Both the position numbers and the translations under genes were made by a program. The notes beneath the pieces are model-generated. The model had not been told where the DNA came from. It worked only from the letters and a program-made list of their open reading frames with translations, and made no database searches. A DNA stretch of 64,000 nt. Source: Distichodus sexfasciatus. Lineage: Eukaryota > Chordata > Actinopteri > Characiformes > Distichodontidae. Numbering within the stretch: position 1 is the first letter of the stretch; each line of letters starts with the position of its first letter. The stretch lies in contig JAVGVS010000011.1 of NCBI GenBank assembly GCA_032718565.1, forward strand, positions 1,466,905 through 1,530,904, written 5' to 3'. Positions 34,961-46,610 of the stretch are shown here, piece by piece.

Positions 34961-35424
34961 CCACACGTTGCCATGGGAGCGACTCAGCTCTCCCTCTCCC
35001 CCTGTAGACCACTAGACATGTCTAAAAATGAAGAATGTTAAATAGGGATTCATAAGGCGTGAAAAGTCATTGTCCCAGGCTTATGCAGTGCATTACATAT
35101 ATAGTAAGGAGTCATTCCACACACACTCACACACTCAGGCTCTCTATCTTTCACTCCGTCTCAGTGGGATGGACCACAGCCCCCCTGCTGTCTGCTGCAG
35201 GCTTTAATGAATAGCTTTCGTCACGTGTTCTCTCTCCTCTCTGACTGAGCATGAGATGGGAAAAAGTAAGACCAACACCAGAGGCTCATTCACTAGAGAC
35301 ACTACTGCAGTGCTGGAGAACACACACACACAGCAAATCAATATCATGATTAACTGAACATTTAATCTCAATTAATGTATGATTATTTTGTTTTGGGGTT
35401 TTATTTTGTCTGTTTGTATTTACG

Positions 35425-35790
35425 GGAGCCTACGCTGCATTCACAGCCACGCGGATAGCCTACCTGCGTTAGGTTAACTGAGCCGGAGAAATATCTTCAC
35501 GCTAGTCAACGAGTGGATTTACCGTAAATATTGAAGTAGAGCGGTCAAAACAGAAACTTTTAACATTCTGCTGGAATTGAATTCCTCACCTCAAGAAAGT
35601 CACGTTTTTAGGATGGAAAGGGTAAGTTTTTCAGTGAAATTTATTCACAACAGTACAGTATAGACCTCCCACTGTTTCAAAACACTAAAAACAAAAAAAT
35701 CCAAAATTTTACCCCACGCAACATAAACAGTCGTTTTTCTCGGAAACCTCCGTTGCGACAAGCGACTGGTTGTGCCGTGGAGGACCAAAA
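35425..35790 (-). mobile_element. Inverted partial copy of the 599-bp TIR element
   Basis: Reverse complement of 20706-21060: gtaaatattgaagtagagcg, ctcacctcaagaaagtcacg, ttcagtgaaatttatt, ccaaaattttacccca, and terminus gcgacaagcgactgg. Confidence 0.8.
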
Positions 35791-35821
35791 ATATCGGTTT
35801 TAATTAACCGCCAAGCCATGG

Positions 35822-36090
35822 GGCAGTTGGTAGTGTAACGGTTAGGGAGTTCGCCCCGTGATCGGAGGGTTGTCAGTTCAAGTCCCGGACTGGTAACGGC
35901 ACCATACCACTAAGGTACTCATGAGCAAAGTACCGTCCCCAAGCACTGCTCCCTGGGTGCTGCTCATGTCAGCTGCATCCTTCATGGATGGGTCACATGC
36001 GGAGGTCACATCTCATTGTGGTGCACCGAGTGCTGTGCTGTGGTGTGTTCACTATGACAAATAATCACTCACTTTCACTTCACTTACCCA
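35822..36090 (+). repeat. SINE family A
   Basis: Full-length copy: gttggtagtgtaacggttag, gtcagttcaagtccc, actaaggtactcatgagcaa, and tail acaaataatcactcactttc. Confidence 0.9.
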
Positions 36091-36756
36091 CGCACACTCT
36101 TATCACTCTTTTAAGTTACTCTCCGATTTATACTGTTCATTTAATGTCGTCCTGTACTGTACTGAGAGTTAGATTTTTTGTAAAAACAATTTCCTACGCG
36201 TTCTCCACATTCTGCTTCTTGCTCCTCTCATCATCCCCTTCAAGATTACAGATTACAGCTCTTAATCTGTGATTCCTAGAGAATGCTATGTGCCCATGTG
36301 GATGCATCTTCACCTCTGTGAATGGCATGTCCAGAGAAAAGGACTAGAGGAGAAATAACAGAGACAGAGATACTGTCTGACCGGGTCAGTTTGCCCCCGA
36401 GCAAAATTTCTTTTAGACCACTCTAGTGTGTCTGCGTCAGTGCTCCATGTCTTTGACAGTCACCACCAGAGACACCGGATTATGAAAGGACAGATTATGA
36501 CGCCGCTTCCCTGGGTTCGTTTGATCAATTATTAAACACAGACTGTGTCATGCTGACAGGATAACGATGTTGGTGTGACGTGAAAGCAAAGGTTGAGTCT
36601 CTATAAAAAATTGCATATTACAAGAATTACCTGGAAAAAGATTACGAAAGATGACTGGAACTAGAGCGGACGCTCAATGTGACGTAAAACACTGCAAGAG
36701 GTCAAATCGTGTACATCCTGTGAATTACATTTGGATGTGTCCTGCACCCCCTAAAG

Positions 36757-36920
36757 CAGGGGTGGGCAGTTCCAGTCCTGGGGGGGGCGGTGTCCTGGAG
36801 GTTTTCCATCCTACCTGGTGAGTCTCTTCTACCTGACACCAGGCGTGAATGTTCTGACGTCAGATATGATGGAGAAGGTGCTGGATTGTAGCCCTCCAGG
36901 ACCAGAATAGCCCACCTCTG
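36757..36920. mobile_element. 164-bp hAT-type MITE with perfect 8-bp duplication
   Basis: Ends caggggtgggcagttccagt and ccaggaccagaatagcccacctctg (inverted, imperfect). Flanked by ccctaaag at 36749-36756 and 36921-36928, an exact 8-bp target duplication. Confidence 0.85.
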
Positions 36921-37454
36921 CCCTAAAGTCATTTAGGACCAGTAAGCCAATCAGAGAAGTTACAGAAATCAGAAAAAACAACTGAAATATCCAGTCTGAC
37001 AACACAGAGGTCCAAAGTTATTTGGAAGGTATTTAATCAGCAGGTGGAGGAATCTGGACTAGATGCATGTTCATTCCAGGGGTATGGTTTTGCATTGGGC
37101 AGCAGTATCCAGATGAAAAATGAATCTTGACAGAAAAAGTTCTTTTTGGACGTAGTCCATAGTCTATAGTCATATCCATCAAGTAAAAATTTGATCTAAA
37201 TCATAATAAAAGCATGAATTCCCATAGTGCACAGGGAGATTATAAATCTGACAAAAAGGCAGCATAATAAAAGGACCGCAGGGGATGACATGCAGTTGAT
37301 TTACTGCTTTAATTAAGTACAAACTTTTTAAAGAAGTCTGTTTATATCCTGGCCAGTGGAAGTAAGGAGTGGTTATATATCTACAGCATGAAGTTATGCT
37401 TAAGTCCTGCAAAAGCTTTTCTTTATCAATAGCAATAGTTTTTTATATACACTA

Positions 37455-37810
37455 CCAGCACTACCAGTCCTAGGTTTGGACACACCTTCCCATTCAATGT
37501 TTCTTCATTTTCATTAGTATTTACATTGTAGATTCTCACTAAAGGCATCAAAACTATGAATGAACTGTGTAAGGGCTATATGACCCAGAAGGAGAGTGAT
37601 GGAGTGCTGCGCCAGATGGCCTGGCCTCCACGGTCACCTGACCAAACCCAATCGAGATGGTTATTTCACAATTTTTGTTTACTACATAATTCCATATGTG
37701 TTCATTCATAGTGCCTTCAGTGAGTATGTAAATGTAAATAGTGTAAATGTAAATACAATGTAAATAGTCATGATAATAAAGGATAAAACATTGAATGAGA
37801 AGGTGTAAAC
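37455..37810 (+). mobile_element. Internally deleted Tc1-like relic
   Basis: The same element as at 25640-26165: tggacacaccttcccattca at the left, tgaactgtgtaagggctata, then a jump from cccaatcgagatggtt to the 3' region gtgttcattcatagtgcctt, which removes about 230 bp present in the other copy. Confidence 0.8.
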
Positions 37811-38046
37811 TCAAAAGTAAACTCATGCCATTACATTAAAATATGAATTGATCTTTTGGAATGCATAATCGTTTTTGAATCGCCAGAGAAAGAACTGTGA
37901 GTCGATCCAGTTCCAATTTTTTGCACACCCCTATTATCTGTTAACATCTGTACCATAAGTGATCTCGGTCTGTTAACTAAAGAGACGTAACAGTGTCTGC
38001 GCCTCCTGTGCTTTAATCCAAGTCAGAGAGATGTTCCGATTCTCAC

Positions 38047-38145
38047 CAGGTCCTCGATCACCTCCTTCACGGCTGCCACCACCAGGATGAAGAGGAGGGG
38101 CACCAGCGTGGTCCATCGTCCCGTTGGTGAAACGTCCGGAATTTG
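38047..38145 (-). CDS. atp8a1: atp8a1 exon 4: TM1-TM2 loop and TM2
   Basis: 99 bp, phase 0 at both ends, acceptor ttttgtag and donor CTG/gtgaga. It reads QIPDVSPTGRWTTLVPLLFI then LVVAAVKEVIEDL, roughly residues 89-121. QIPDVSPTGR is the conserved exoplasmic loop after TM1; the hydrophobic run TTLVPLLFILVVAAVKEV is TM2, ending in the acidic cytosolic VIEDL. The leading Gln is the second residue of the QQ substrate motif. Length and phase fit the vertebrate family, and no irregularity is seen. It lies between introns of about 2.8 kb (upstream) and 4.9 kb (downstream). Confidence 0.96.
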
Positions 38146-38402
38146 CTACAAAACACACAGAGGTGCACATTCATTTTTGTGTGTCTACATATTTTTTACC
38201 AAAAAGGAAAACAGGATAACCCAAAACAAAGCCCTTTTCATCCATCACAAAGAACAAGGGCAAAACAGTCAATAAAACACCCTCGAAAAACCCGTCACAT
38301 CCTCATTTCACACATGACAACATCCATCTCTGAAACGCGTCTTGAGAGTCTGGTCTGGAGAAACTTGGATAGAAAAATGACAGATTGTGTCCTTCATGAT
38401 GG

Positions 38403-38443
<41 letters not shown>

Positions 38444-38816
38444 GGCCATGATGGAAGCCTCAGACTTCTCATTGAGCTGTGTTTGTGTGTGTTTGTGTGT
38501 GTGTGTGAGAAATTTGTGAGTAGGAGGTGAGAAGAACGACTCGAGGGCAGGGTGTTAACCATTAAACTGACAGACAGGAGGAGGAATGTGTATATAGGCG
38601 TCTGCAAGTAAGTACACACAACATCAGTCTTCTGCTGTACATTTACACTAGACTGATGTGTTCTGTGGACAAGGAGCTGGGCGATACACTCGAAAATACC
38701 ATGACATGTTTTCTATATTGATCCACAGTATGGTTTATATTGACCTAGGGCTGTGCGATGTGAGCAAAGTCACTTCATGTGCCGATGCCAATATATATCA
38801 CAATATACATTCCTGA

Positions 38817-39345
38817 ACAAAATCTTAAGATCGGGCCAAAAATGACAAGTTTTCACATTTCACGCAGGTGGATCGTAACCAGGTTGTAAGTAGAGCTTCA
38901 AAATGCAAAAAGTAGAAACAGGAGCAAGAGACCAAAACAATAAAGATTTATTTAAAACCGCATTTAAACTTATATTGCGGGCGCTGTGAACTGTAACGTT
39001 GTCCTGTTGAAAGAGCGAGTCATTACTGCACAGACGAGGGCCCTCAGTCAAGAGGGATTCCGGCTGCAACATCTTTACATAGCCAGCTGCCCTTTGACGC
39101 CCCTGAGCAACCCGCAGCGCCATTGTTCCATTGAAGCAAAAAGCACCCCAGATAATGATGGAGCCTCTTCCACCGTGCCACGTAGAAAACATCTTCAGTG
39201 CGATCTCCTTGTCATGCCAGTAACGCTGGAATCCATCAGGACCATCCAGATTAAATTTTTTCTCGTCAGAAAATAAAACTTTCATCCACCTTCCACTGCC
39301 GTCAGTGATGCTTCGCTCCAGACAATTCTTTATTTGGTTTTGCAA
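38817..39345 (-). pseudogene. Tc1/mariner transposase relic
   Basis: A minus-strand frame of 161 codons from 39345 to 38860 reads VLFSDEKKFNLDGPDGFQRY and later LFQQDNVTVHSARN, the regions carrying the first and second catalytic aspartates of a Tc1-type DDE transposase (SDE and QQDN.. H). The N-terminal DNA-binding domain is absent, and after NKSLLFWSL the normal SPDLNPIEN (third catalytic residue) is lost, so the protein is dead. Terminal-repeat-like sequence (gaacaaaatcttaagatcgg) lies at 38817. Confidence 0.85.
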
Positions 39346-40229
39346 GGTAACATATTTAAATTGTTTTAAGTAGAATAATCGAGGCCATCAACAAATCTCA
39401 ATATTTGTGGTATTGGGGAATGCTGTTTCCTACTAGTTAAAGATAAAACTGGAGGCTACACCACCAGTGTTTGACCTCATTCAGAAAGTTTGACTGTGCC
39501 TGTCGTTAAACTAAACTCTGTGAAACAGAACACGTCTTGTGCAGGAGCATGGTCTGAAGTAAGGCAGCTGACTGACAGCATCGGTTGAGATTGGGGCCAG
39601 AGGAGTTCCGTGTCCAGACATCTGATAGCAAACGAGAAACAGAATCGCCTTCAATCGGGAGTCAACCTGCTCTGCTTTCCCATCAGTCACAGCAGCGAGA
39701 GTGCGCTGACTTCTCCCCAGCAATCAACCAACCCACTGCTGGCCTTTATTCGGCAGCGTATCAAAATATCAAAGCGTCCCAGCGGGAGAGAAGAGGATCA
39801 GTGCCATGTGAGCTCGGCTACCTGTTGGCCTGACTTGTTTTCCGTATGTGGGTTTAGCAATAGAGGAAGCACTCGTTTCACAAGACACAGCTTTTCTGCA
39901 GTAAACCTGTCTGTCTAACCATGTGTCCATACTCCTCTCTCCCTTTCTCCTGCCCACTTTCTGTCCCTCTCTCTCTTCCCCCTCACCCCATTCTCCCTCT
40001 CTCTCCAACAGCATAGATCACGGATGCTTACTCAAGGTCGCAGGCCTGACAGCTAAATGAAGACACAGACCACATGTGTTTCAAAGTCCTCTCACCCTTT
40101 CCATCCCTCACTATTCCCATCAAGTTTAGGGAAACAAATTAAAGCTTTGCGCAAAACTGGGATGTCTCACCCATTTATAAACACATTTTTGATGTTACTG
40201 TGGTCATTGATGGCACCATTCACATTTAA

Positions 40230-40390
40230 TGACCGGTAAAGGTACCACTGAAGAACTCATGAGCGAGGTACCGTCCTCAAGCTGTCCATGTTAGCTGTAC
40301 ACTGCTCTTTTCTTGGTTGAGTCACGTACAGAGGTCAAATTTCGTTGTGGTGCACTGTGTGCCTTCACAATGACAATCACTCACTTTCAA
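40230..40390 (+). repeat. SINE family A, head-truncated
   Basis: Begins gaccggtaaaggtaccactg and ends cacaatgacaatcactcact. Confidence 0.8.
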
Positions 40391-40419
40391 TAACGTAACA
40401 ATGTAATGATTTAATATTA

Positions 40420-40735
40420 GAGGTGTAACGATAAATTGATCTGCATCGATAAATCGATTCAATGATCAACGATTCAATGTATTCTAACATGCCCATCCTC
40501 AGCAAGCACCATAGGGACATAGGTCAGGAAAAAAGGTCAATAAATTTTTTTGGTTGCTTTTTGTGATTTGATATGAATAGTGACTTTTTTTTTTTTTTAA
40601 TCGGCATGATACTGTGTCTTGGCGACTGCTGGCTCCTGAACTGGATCAAATCGTTACATCTGATCAAATCGTTACACACTGTGTGATACAAGATATTGTA
40701 TTGTGATCAATCCTATGATTTCCACCCCCTATTAA
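40420..40735 (+). mobile_element. hAT-like debris ('aggtgtaacgat')
   Basis: Starts agaggtgtaacgataaattg atctgcatcgataaatcg and ends near gtgatcaatcctatgatttc caccccc; inverted-type ends with no coding sequence. Confidence 0.55.
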
Positions 40736-40990
40736 TTATTACCACTGTAAAAATATTAACTACAAATAAAAATTAAGAGAAAATGGGTAGTAAAGCTGTG
40801 TAGTGTCCCATTTTTCGACAGACTATCGTTGTAACTGGGTGGAAAGGTGACCAGCAGGACATCCCCTCAGGTTATCTTAAGTTCATCCAGTTCTTACATC
40901 CAGTCCTCCCGACTGTTTGCAAAGCAAGCCGAGCCTGGCTCTGATGTCTATCAGTGTGTGAGAGAGTGGAGAAGTGGCACTGGGGCTCAC

Positions 40991-41090
40991 CTGCAGCAGC
41001 GCGATGAACAGGAAGAAAGAGTTTGCTGCTCTCCTGAACTGCGAATACAGGAACCGCGGGAGGAAGGTGAGCACGTTGTACTTTGCCGTG
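40991..41090 (-). CDS. atp8a1: atp8a1 exon 3: pre-TM1 and TM1
   Basis: 100 bp, acceptor cttgtag and donor CAG/gtgagc. It completes a Ser codon and reads TAKYNVLTFLPRFLYSQFRR then AANSFFLFIALLQ, roughly residues 55-88. FLPRFLYSQFRRAAN is the conserved amphipathic entry to TM1 in P4-ATPases, and SFFLFIALLQ is the start of TM1. The last codon is the first Gln of the QQ pair that contacts the lipid headgroup in ATP8A1 (literature); the second Gln is the first codon of exon 4, so intron 3 falls exactly between the two substrate-binding glutamines. Clean reading frame and splice sites. Confidence 0.96.
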
Positions 41091-41373
41091 CTACAAGAGG
41101 ACAGAAAGACATGAAAAGGGTTAACAGTGAAAGTCAAGATGACACTAACAATGTGAGATCATACCAACAAACTTTAATGTCCTTTTCCACTGGACGGTGG
41201 GGTACGGTACTTTGCTGTTTAGCATGAATGGAAAAGCAATTTTCTTTTCCTTCTAATGAATTAAATGTGAAAATATGTGGGACTGGCACTGCAATGTCAA
41301 CTTTGGAAAATACTGTAGGGGATCGCAGATGACAATGGCAAGAAGGACGTTATAAAGAATGCGTGAGCGCTAA

Positions 41374-41642
41374 TAAGGGTCGACCGATTATCTCGACTCG
41401 CCGCTATATTTAATGTCCCGCCCACAACAGTCTCTAATTGGCTATACGTCACATGAGTAGTAGGCAATCAACACTGAAGCCTTGTTGCCACTCACATCAC
41501 ACTCACACATGAGCGCAGAGTGATGCTCCGAGAAGATTTTTTTATTTGTTGCACATCAGTTCCAAATATCGGTTATCGCCCCATTAACCAGCAGTAGTAG
41601 GTATCGATATCAGCCCTAAAAACCAATATTGGTCAACCTCTA
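41374..41642 (-). mobile_element. hAT-type MITE, 'cgaccgat' family
   Basis: Reverse copy: taagggtcgaccgattatct at one end and ccaatattggtcaacctcta at the other, with ggcaatcaacactgaagcct tgttg inside. Confidence 0.8.
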
Positions 41643-41669
41643 TTACGTAAACACGAATCACGCCTCCAC

Positions 41670-41935
41670 GTTGGGGCAGCTGGTAACGTGGAGACGTTAC
41701 GGTAGGGTGTTCGCCTCATGATCAGAAGGTCGCAGGTTCGAATCCAGGGCCAGTAAAGTTACCACTGAGGTACTCATGAGCAAGGTACCGTCCCCAAGCG
41801 CTGCTCCCCGGGCGCTCGTTAGCTGCCCGCTGCTCCTTCACGGATGGGTTAAATGCAGAGGTCACATTTCGTTGTGGTGCACGGTGTGCTGTGCTGTGGC
41901 GTGTTCACAATGACAAATAATCACTCACAGTTAAC
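41670..41935 (+). repeat. SINE family A
   Basis: gttggggcagctggtaacgt, gcaggttcgaatcc, ccactgaggtactcatgagc and tail acaatgacaaataatcactc. A short duplication (aacgtggagacgttacgg) disturbs the A-box. Confidence 0.87.
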
Positions 41936-42967
41936 AGGTGAGATGATGATGGGACTAAGTTTATGATACTTTCATCTCTAATCCACATTTATATTTTACA
42001 TAACCAATCCTTTAGTGAATAGTGTGCACTAGCCAACAGCAGAAGAACTACGAGCTAGGGACTCGAAAACTACGCATTTCTCTGTCTCAATGTGATAGAC
42101 TTTTGCTAAACGTTTTCACCTCTCGCTCATGTTTTCATCTTGATAACCAAAAGAGCTGTTCTTGTGGCAACAAGCACTAGACAGCATCGAAACTAGCAAA
42201 GTGCAACCACACTCTTGGGTGTTTATTTCTCATCACCCATGTGGGTTGTTAATTTCTCCAATAGAGAAAGTAGCACTGATAAGGTCAGAGCTTAATGACA
42301 CTCCTGTTTTATACTAGATTTTAGGAACCAGTTCTGCCGAGACAACCAGAAATGTGAAGTTCAGCTGAGGTTGATGGACACAAACAGGAGGTAAGGGAGG
42401 AACTAATGTTTGACTAAAGGTGGATCAGTACACACAAGAGAAAAGGAAAGCGAGAGATGGTAAAGATGGTAAAGATGGTAAAGCGGTGAGGGAGGGTGGC
42501 AGAAACTTGGCCGGCTCTCCCACAGGTTCCGGTCTGATTTACAGCCACATTAGCCCTCCTGCTGGCAGCGCGGCCATTTTGGGTTGATATATGAGCGCAT
42601 ATATACCGTATATATGAACGAGTCTGCAGTCGCTCACAAGCCTTCAGGCTGAAAGTGAAAAACACAACGTCCTGCCGCAAACTCCATCACAGCACCATCA
42701 CCAGCATCAGCCTCACTCATGTTCTGATGCGTTGCTATTAAAACCGGCAGTAAAGGATGTAAATAGAAATAGTCAAGTGGGCTGTTAGTGTTTTTAAATA
42801 CATTGATGCAAGTCTTCAACTATGAGGTTGGTTTGAAAGGGTCATGGGATCCTACACGTCAAAAATCTGAGTTTTATATAGAGAGAGAGAGTTTGACATG
42901 GTTAGTGAGGTTAAATATATATATGTCATATATATATGATTACTTGTTTTTGCATGTTTATAAAATG

Positions 42968-43200
42968 TGATCCGATCTGCCGTAATGAGTCGGAAGTCGG
43001 CGTTCTATTTATTTAGATACGGGCCGATTATGTTGACAAAAATATAGATTTTTCTTTTTTGGTCTTATATGAAAAAAAGGTCTTCAAAATTAATCTGGTC
43101 TCCAAAACAGAAAAATCGCTATTTTTGTGATGTTTTTGAACATAATAGGCCCTACATAAATAGAACACCGACTTCCGACTCATTACGGCAGATCGGGTCA
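42968..43200. mobile_element. 233-bp MITE with about 46-bp inverted ends
   Basis: tgatccgatctgccgtaatg agtcggaagtcgg...gttctattta on the left; the inverse taaatagaac.ccgacttcc and gactcattacggcagatc on the right. The arms differ at only a few positions, so it is relatively young. Could fold into a long hairpin. Confidence 0.8.
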
Positions 43201-43789
43201 CAAATGTGATCATTTTCCTCATTTTGCCAGCTTTTTAAGTGCCCAAAATTGCACACACACACACACACCTCAGTAATGATAATAAAACTTTTCAAGACGC
43301 AACATCTAAAGTATAAAATTTAATTTAAATTTAATTTTAAGTCTGAAATCTAAAAATAAAGAATGTAAAACCTGTCCCCAAAATAAGTCAAGATCACACA
43401 CACACACACACAACCCCTGATCCATTGTGTAGTGACAGACAGAAAGTGAAAACTAATAGCCCGCTCTTATTGTGTGTGCTTCACCTATCCGGCTCTCCGA
43501 GATCACTATCAGACCATCGCACACTGCAGCCAATTAGCAGCACAATGTGAAATGGAAAGTTCTGGCAAGAGCTCATCTTACCGCGACGTCTCCATTTAAC
43601 CCTCCTCTACCCCACCAAGACCACTGTTGCCGCACTCTCTCTGGTGTCCACGTGTTGCTTTCTCTCTCTTTGACCAGCCCTTCTTTTCATATTTTAGCAG
43701 TTGTCGTTGGTTAGCTTTATTCTCTTTAAGTCCCTCTCACTCTCTCTCTCTCTCCTGTATACCCCCTTTCTTTCTCTCTCTTCTTCGTG

Positions 43790-43885
43790 GAGCATTCAAA
43801 TGCAGAAGTCACATTTCGTTGTGGGACACTGTCTGCTGTGCTGTGCTGTTTTCACAATGACAAATAATCACTCACTTTAATTCAC
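43790..43885 (+). repeat. SINE family A, 3' part only
   Basis: caaatgcagaagtcacattt cgttgtggga and tail acaatgacaaataatcactc. Confidence 0.75.
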
Positions 43886-44196
43886 TTACTCCAACCCCAT
43901 AAAACTCCACTACTTGTCCCTGTAGTGGAGTGTCCCCCTCTGTGGGGTGACTGTATGTGACTGTACCTGGTATGACTTAAGCTGCGGAACTAGTCAATCT
44001 GCGTCCAGCAGCATCCTTTACACATGCTGCATTATTCAGAGGAGAGAAAGCTGTGGCCTCTCAGCCTCTCTTAACTTACACAAACACGCTCCTAACTGCA
44101 CGTAACCTTCAAGATGTGTGTGTGTGTGTGTGTGTGGCATGTGCAAGTACTGTTTGATTTTCCTGAAGCTGCTTTACATTTGAGATGTTCATGATA

Positions 44197-45040
44197 ATGA
44201 TGGGCCGATCCACGTTTTTCCAGTTCCGATCCGATTCCGATACAAGACTGTCAATACCAATACAGATTACGATATAATACATCTTTTTACTTTAATATCA
44301 GCATTATTTTTGTTGAAATTGCGCTGCTTGTTAGTAAGGTTACATCACAGAATAAATAAACTACTAAGCACTTATTAGAAGAGCAAAAAATATACACAAC
44401 TACACTGAATTTAAAGGCATTCCAAAGGAATGTATTTATGTCACACTTCACAAAAAGGTAGCAGCAACAGCTGTAAAATTTTGTAAATATCAAAAACACA
44501 GTCTTGGCTGAATCATCTAAATAGTTCAAGTATTATGTTCATTTTAGCAGCAACAACTGTGTAAAAAATAAAGTGCAAAACTTTTAAATAAATAGATTTT
44601 AAATAAATATCTTAACTATCAAAAAAGTAAGTTAAAAACAATAAGCCCGGACGCATCTATTTGACAGGTCAAGCAACAAACCAACAACAACAACAACTGA
44701 ATAAGGCTTTAAAATAAAGTGCAAAACTGCAAAGAAATAAACATCTTTAGAGTCAAAAAAAAGTCTCTTTGTCGTGAAACCTCTGCAGGTGCTTGATTAA
44801 ATTTCTTGTATTGTACAACGCAACCGTACTTCCACCCCTCGGCACGCTGGCTTTACACACATTGCAAGTAGCCATCTTGCTTTTCAGCATTTCCAAACTA
44901 AAGTATCTCCAAACGAGCGACATGTTATTCGCTTGCTCAGATTGAAGTTGCCGCAGGTTCATGGTATGGAATAAGGAGCGGTGACGCATCTCGTATTACA
45001 TTGCGTCAAGTTTAAGGTCCAGCGCAAGCTGCGAACTGGA
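44197..45040 (-). mobile_element. hAT relic with BED zinc-finger fragment
   Basis: A minus-strand frame at 44989-44753 reads SLVWRYFSLE...ATCNVCKASVPRGG and then NTRNLIKHLQRFH: C-x2-C followed by H-x4-H, the BED finger of hAT/ZBED proteins. The downstream catalytic domain is absent; the frame ends at HDKETFF. The left end is gggccgatccacgtttttcc; the right end is uncertain. Confidence 0.75.
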
Positions 45041-45644
45041 ATATATAGATTGGGCCTGTCCGACCGATATCCGATGACAGACTTACGGCTATATCGGACC
45101 CGATACAGGTCGTTTTGTGCACAAAGCAAAAACATTTGCTCGCACTGTGGCATGATTTCCGAAGCCAGTGGAAAAGCCCCATATGTGATCTACAAGAGTT
45201 CTTCAGCAGACTTGCACACAATATCTGTGTACTGTACAGCATGACTTCCAGCCACCGATGACAATAAATGTTCCGATTAATTAAGAAACAAACAAACAAC
45301 TGCCAGGCAACATCGGTATATACCACATTTTGAATGGTCTGTGTGTGTTTGTAAAGTTTAAGATTAACTGCAAATGTCCATGATGTAAAAAAGCTGTGGT
45401 CAGCACTCTAATGGCAAGCTGTGAGCAAAAAAAGCCTGGCCCGGTCACCGTACAGAGGGAACGTCAGGCACCCTGATGACCCCCAGCTCACATTAGCATT
45501 CCAACCAGATTCAGCCTGACAAGCACCCAGCTGACCACAGCACACCCAGCACACACACACTTCTGCTCATACATCAACTCCTGCACTACAGGGCTTGTGT
45601 TCCTGCACAAACAACCGCAGTGGAGAAGCTTCTGTTTCCTGCAC

Positions 45645-45845
45645 AGTTACCCACTTTTACATGTAGCAGACACTTTTATACAGGGCACCTTACATTTCCC
45701 TAATTACGGGGAAAGTCTCTCTGGAGAAAACTGGGGTTAAGGGTCTTGCTCAAGGACCCAGTGGTGGTAGTGCTGGATGTAGGATGTGAACCCACGACCT
45801 CTCCATCCACAGGCGAGTATCCCATCACACGCACTCCTTACTGTA
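45645..45845 (-). repeat. SINE family B
   Basis: Reverse copy: ttttacatgtagcagacact, ttacatttccctaattacgg, ggttaagggtcttgctcaag, gatgtgaacccacgacctct. Confidence 0.8.
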
Positions 45846-46314
45846 GGAGGGCCGGGGGGTTCTTCCCCCAGAGCCGCTGTGTGACCCTCCCTGACAGATG
45901 TTGGGCTTTAACATTACAGCTTAAACACGACAGAAGCAGTTCAGAGTTAACCCCATTCATTTGTGGGTGGTAAAAAGAAATAAATCAACAAATAAATCAA
46001 TGAAGAGAAGGCAAACAGAGCTCCCCAGCTGCTCATGCAGCAGGACCACTAACACTAACCTGGCCCGACAGAGGAGGTCCATCCAGACCTGACCCGTTAA
46101 TGCGTATATGAGACACAAATAAAAAAAGGAAGCAAGAGACAGAAGTGCAGTGTGAAAAGGAGAGAGAGAAGAAAGGAAACTTAGTGAGAGGCAGAGATGG
46201 AGGATGGGAAGAAGAAGTGGAAGAGAGAAACGGGGAAGGGAGAAACAAAAGCGAGACAGTCAAAGAGAAGAATGTAAAGACAGAATAAGTTTGTGGCAGA
46301 AGGAGAGAATTAAA

Positions 46315-46560
46315 GGGACGGTCGACCAATATTGGTTTTCCAGGGGCCGATATCGATTATTGCTAGTTAACTAACCAGTAGCCTTTTTTTCAAACAGGAA
46401 GCTCAGCTGGAAACCACTCTTCTCCTTCTCCAGAGCTTCACGCTGCGCTCTTGTGTGAAAGTGTGGTGTGACAACAAGGCTTCAGTGTTGATTGGCTACT
46501 ACTCATGTGACATATAGCCAATCAGAGAGTGTGTGAGGGGGACATTAAAAGAAGCAGCAA
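46315..46560 (+). mobile_element. hAT-type MITE, 3' part replaced by AT repeat
   Basis: Starts agggacggtcgaccaatatt gg, shares acaaggcttcagtgttgatt ggctactact with the family, and stops after gaagcagcaagttc where an (AT)n array begins. Confidence 0.8.
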
Positions 46561-46561
46561 G

Positions 46562-46565
<4 letters not shown>

Positions 46566-46610
<45 letters not shown>

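Larger units (their letters stand above)
33147..38046 (-). other. atp8a1 intron 4
   Basis: About 4.9 kb. It contains the interrupted pyrimidine tract (33590-34960), two SINE copies, one arm of the TIR element (35425-35790), a 164-bp hAT MITE (36757-36920) and a Tc1 internal-deletion relic (37455-37810). Nothing coding was seen. Confidence 0.75.

Noticed and set aside
34216..35007. 263-codon plus-strand open frame, Ser/Leu/Pro-rich
   Set aside because: It lies in a CT microsatellite-like tract where stops are rare and begins inside a SINE. Composition is explained by the repeat; no homology or splice signals.
35822..35900. tRNA gene at the head of a SINE (and similar heads elsewhere)
   Set aside because: The same head recurs about a dozen times attached to an identical body, the pattern of a tRNA-derived SINE.
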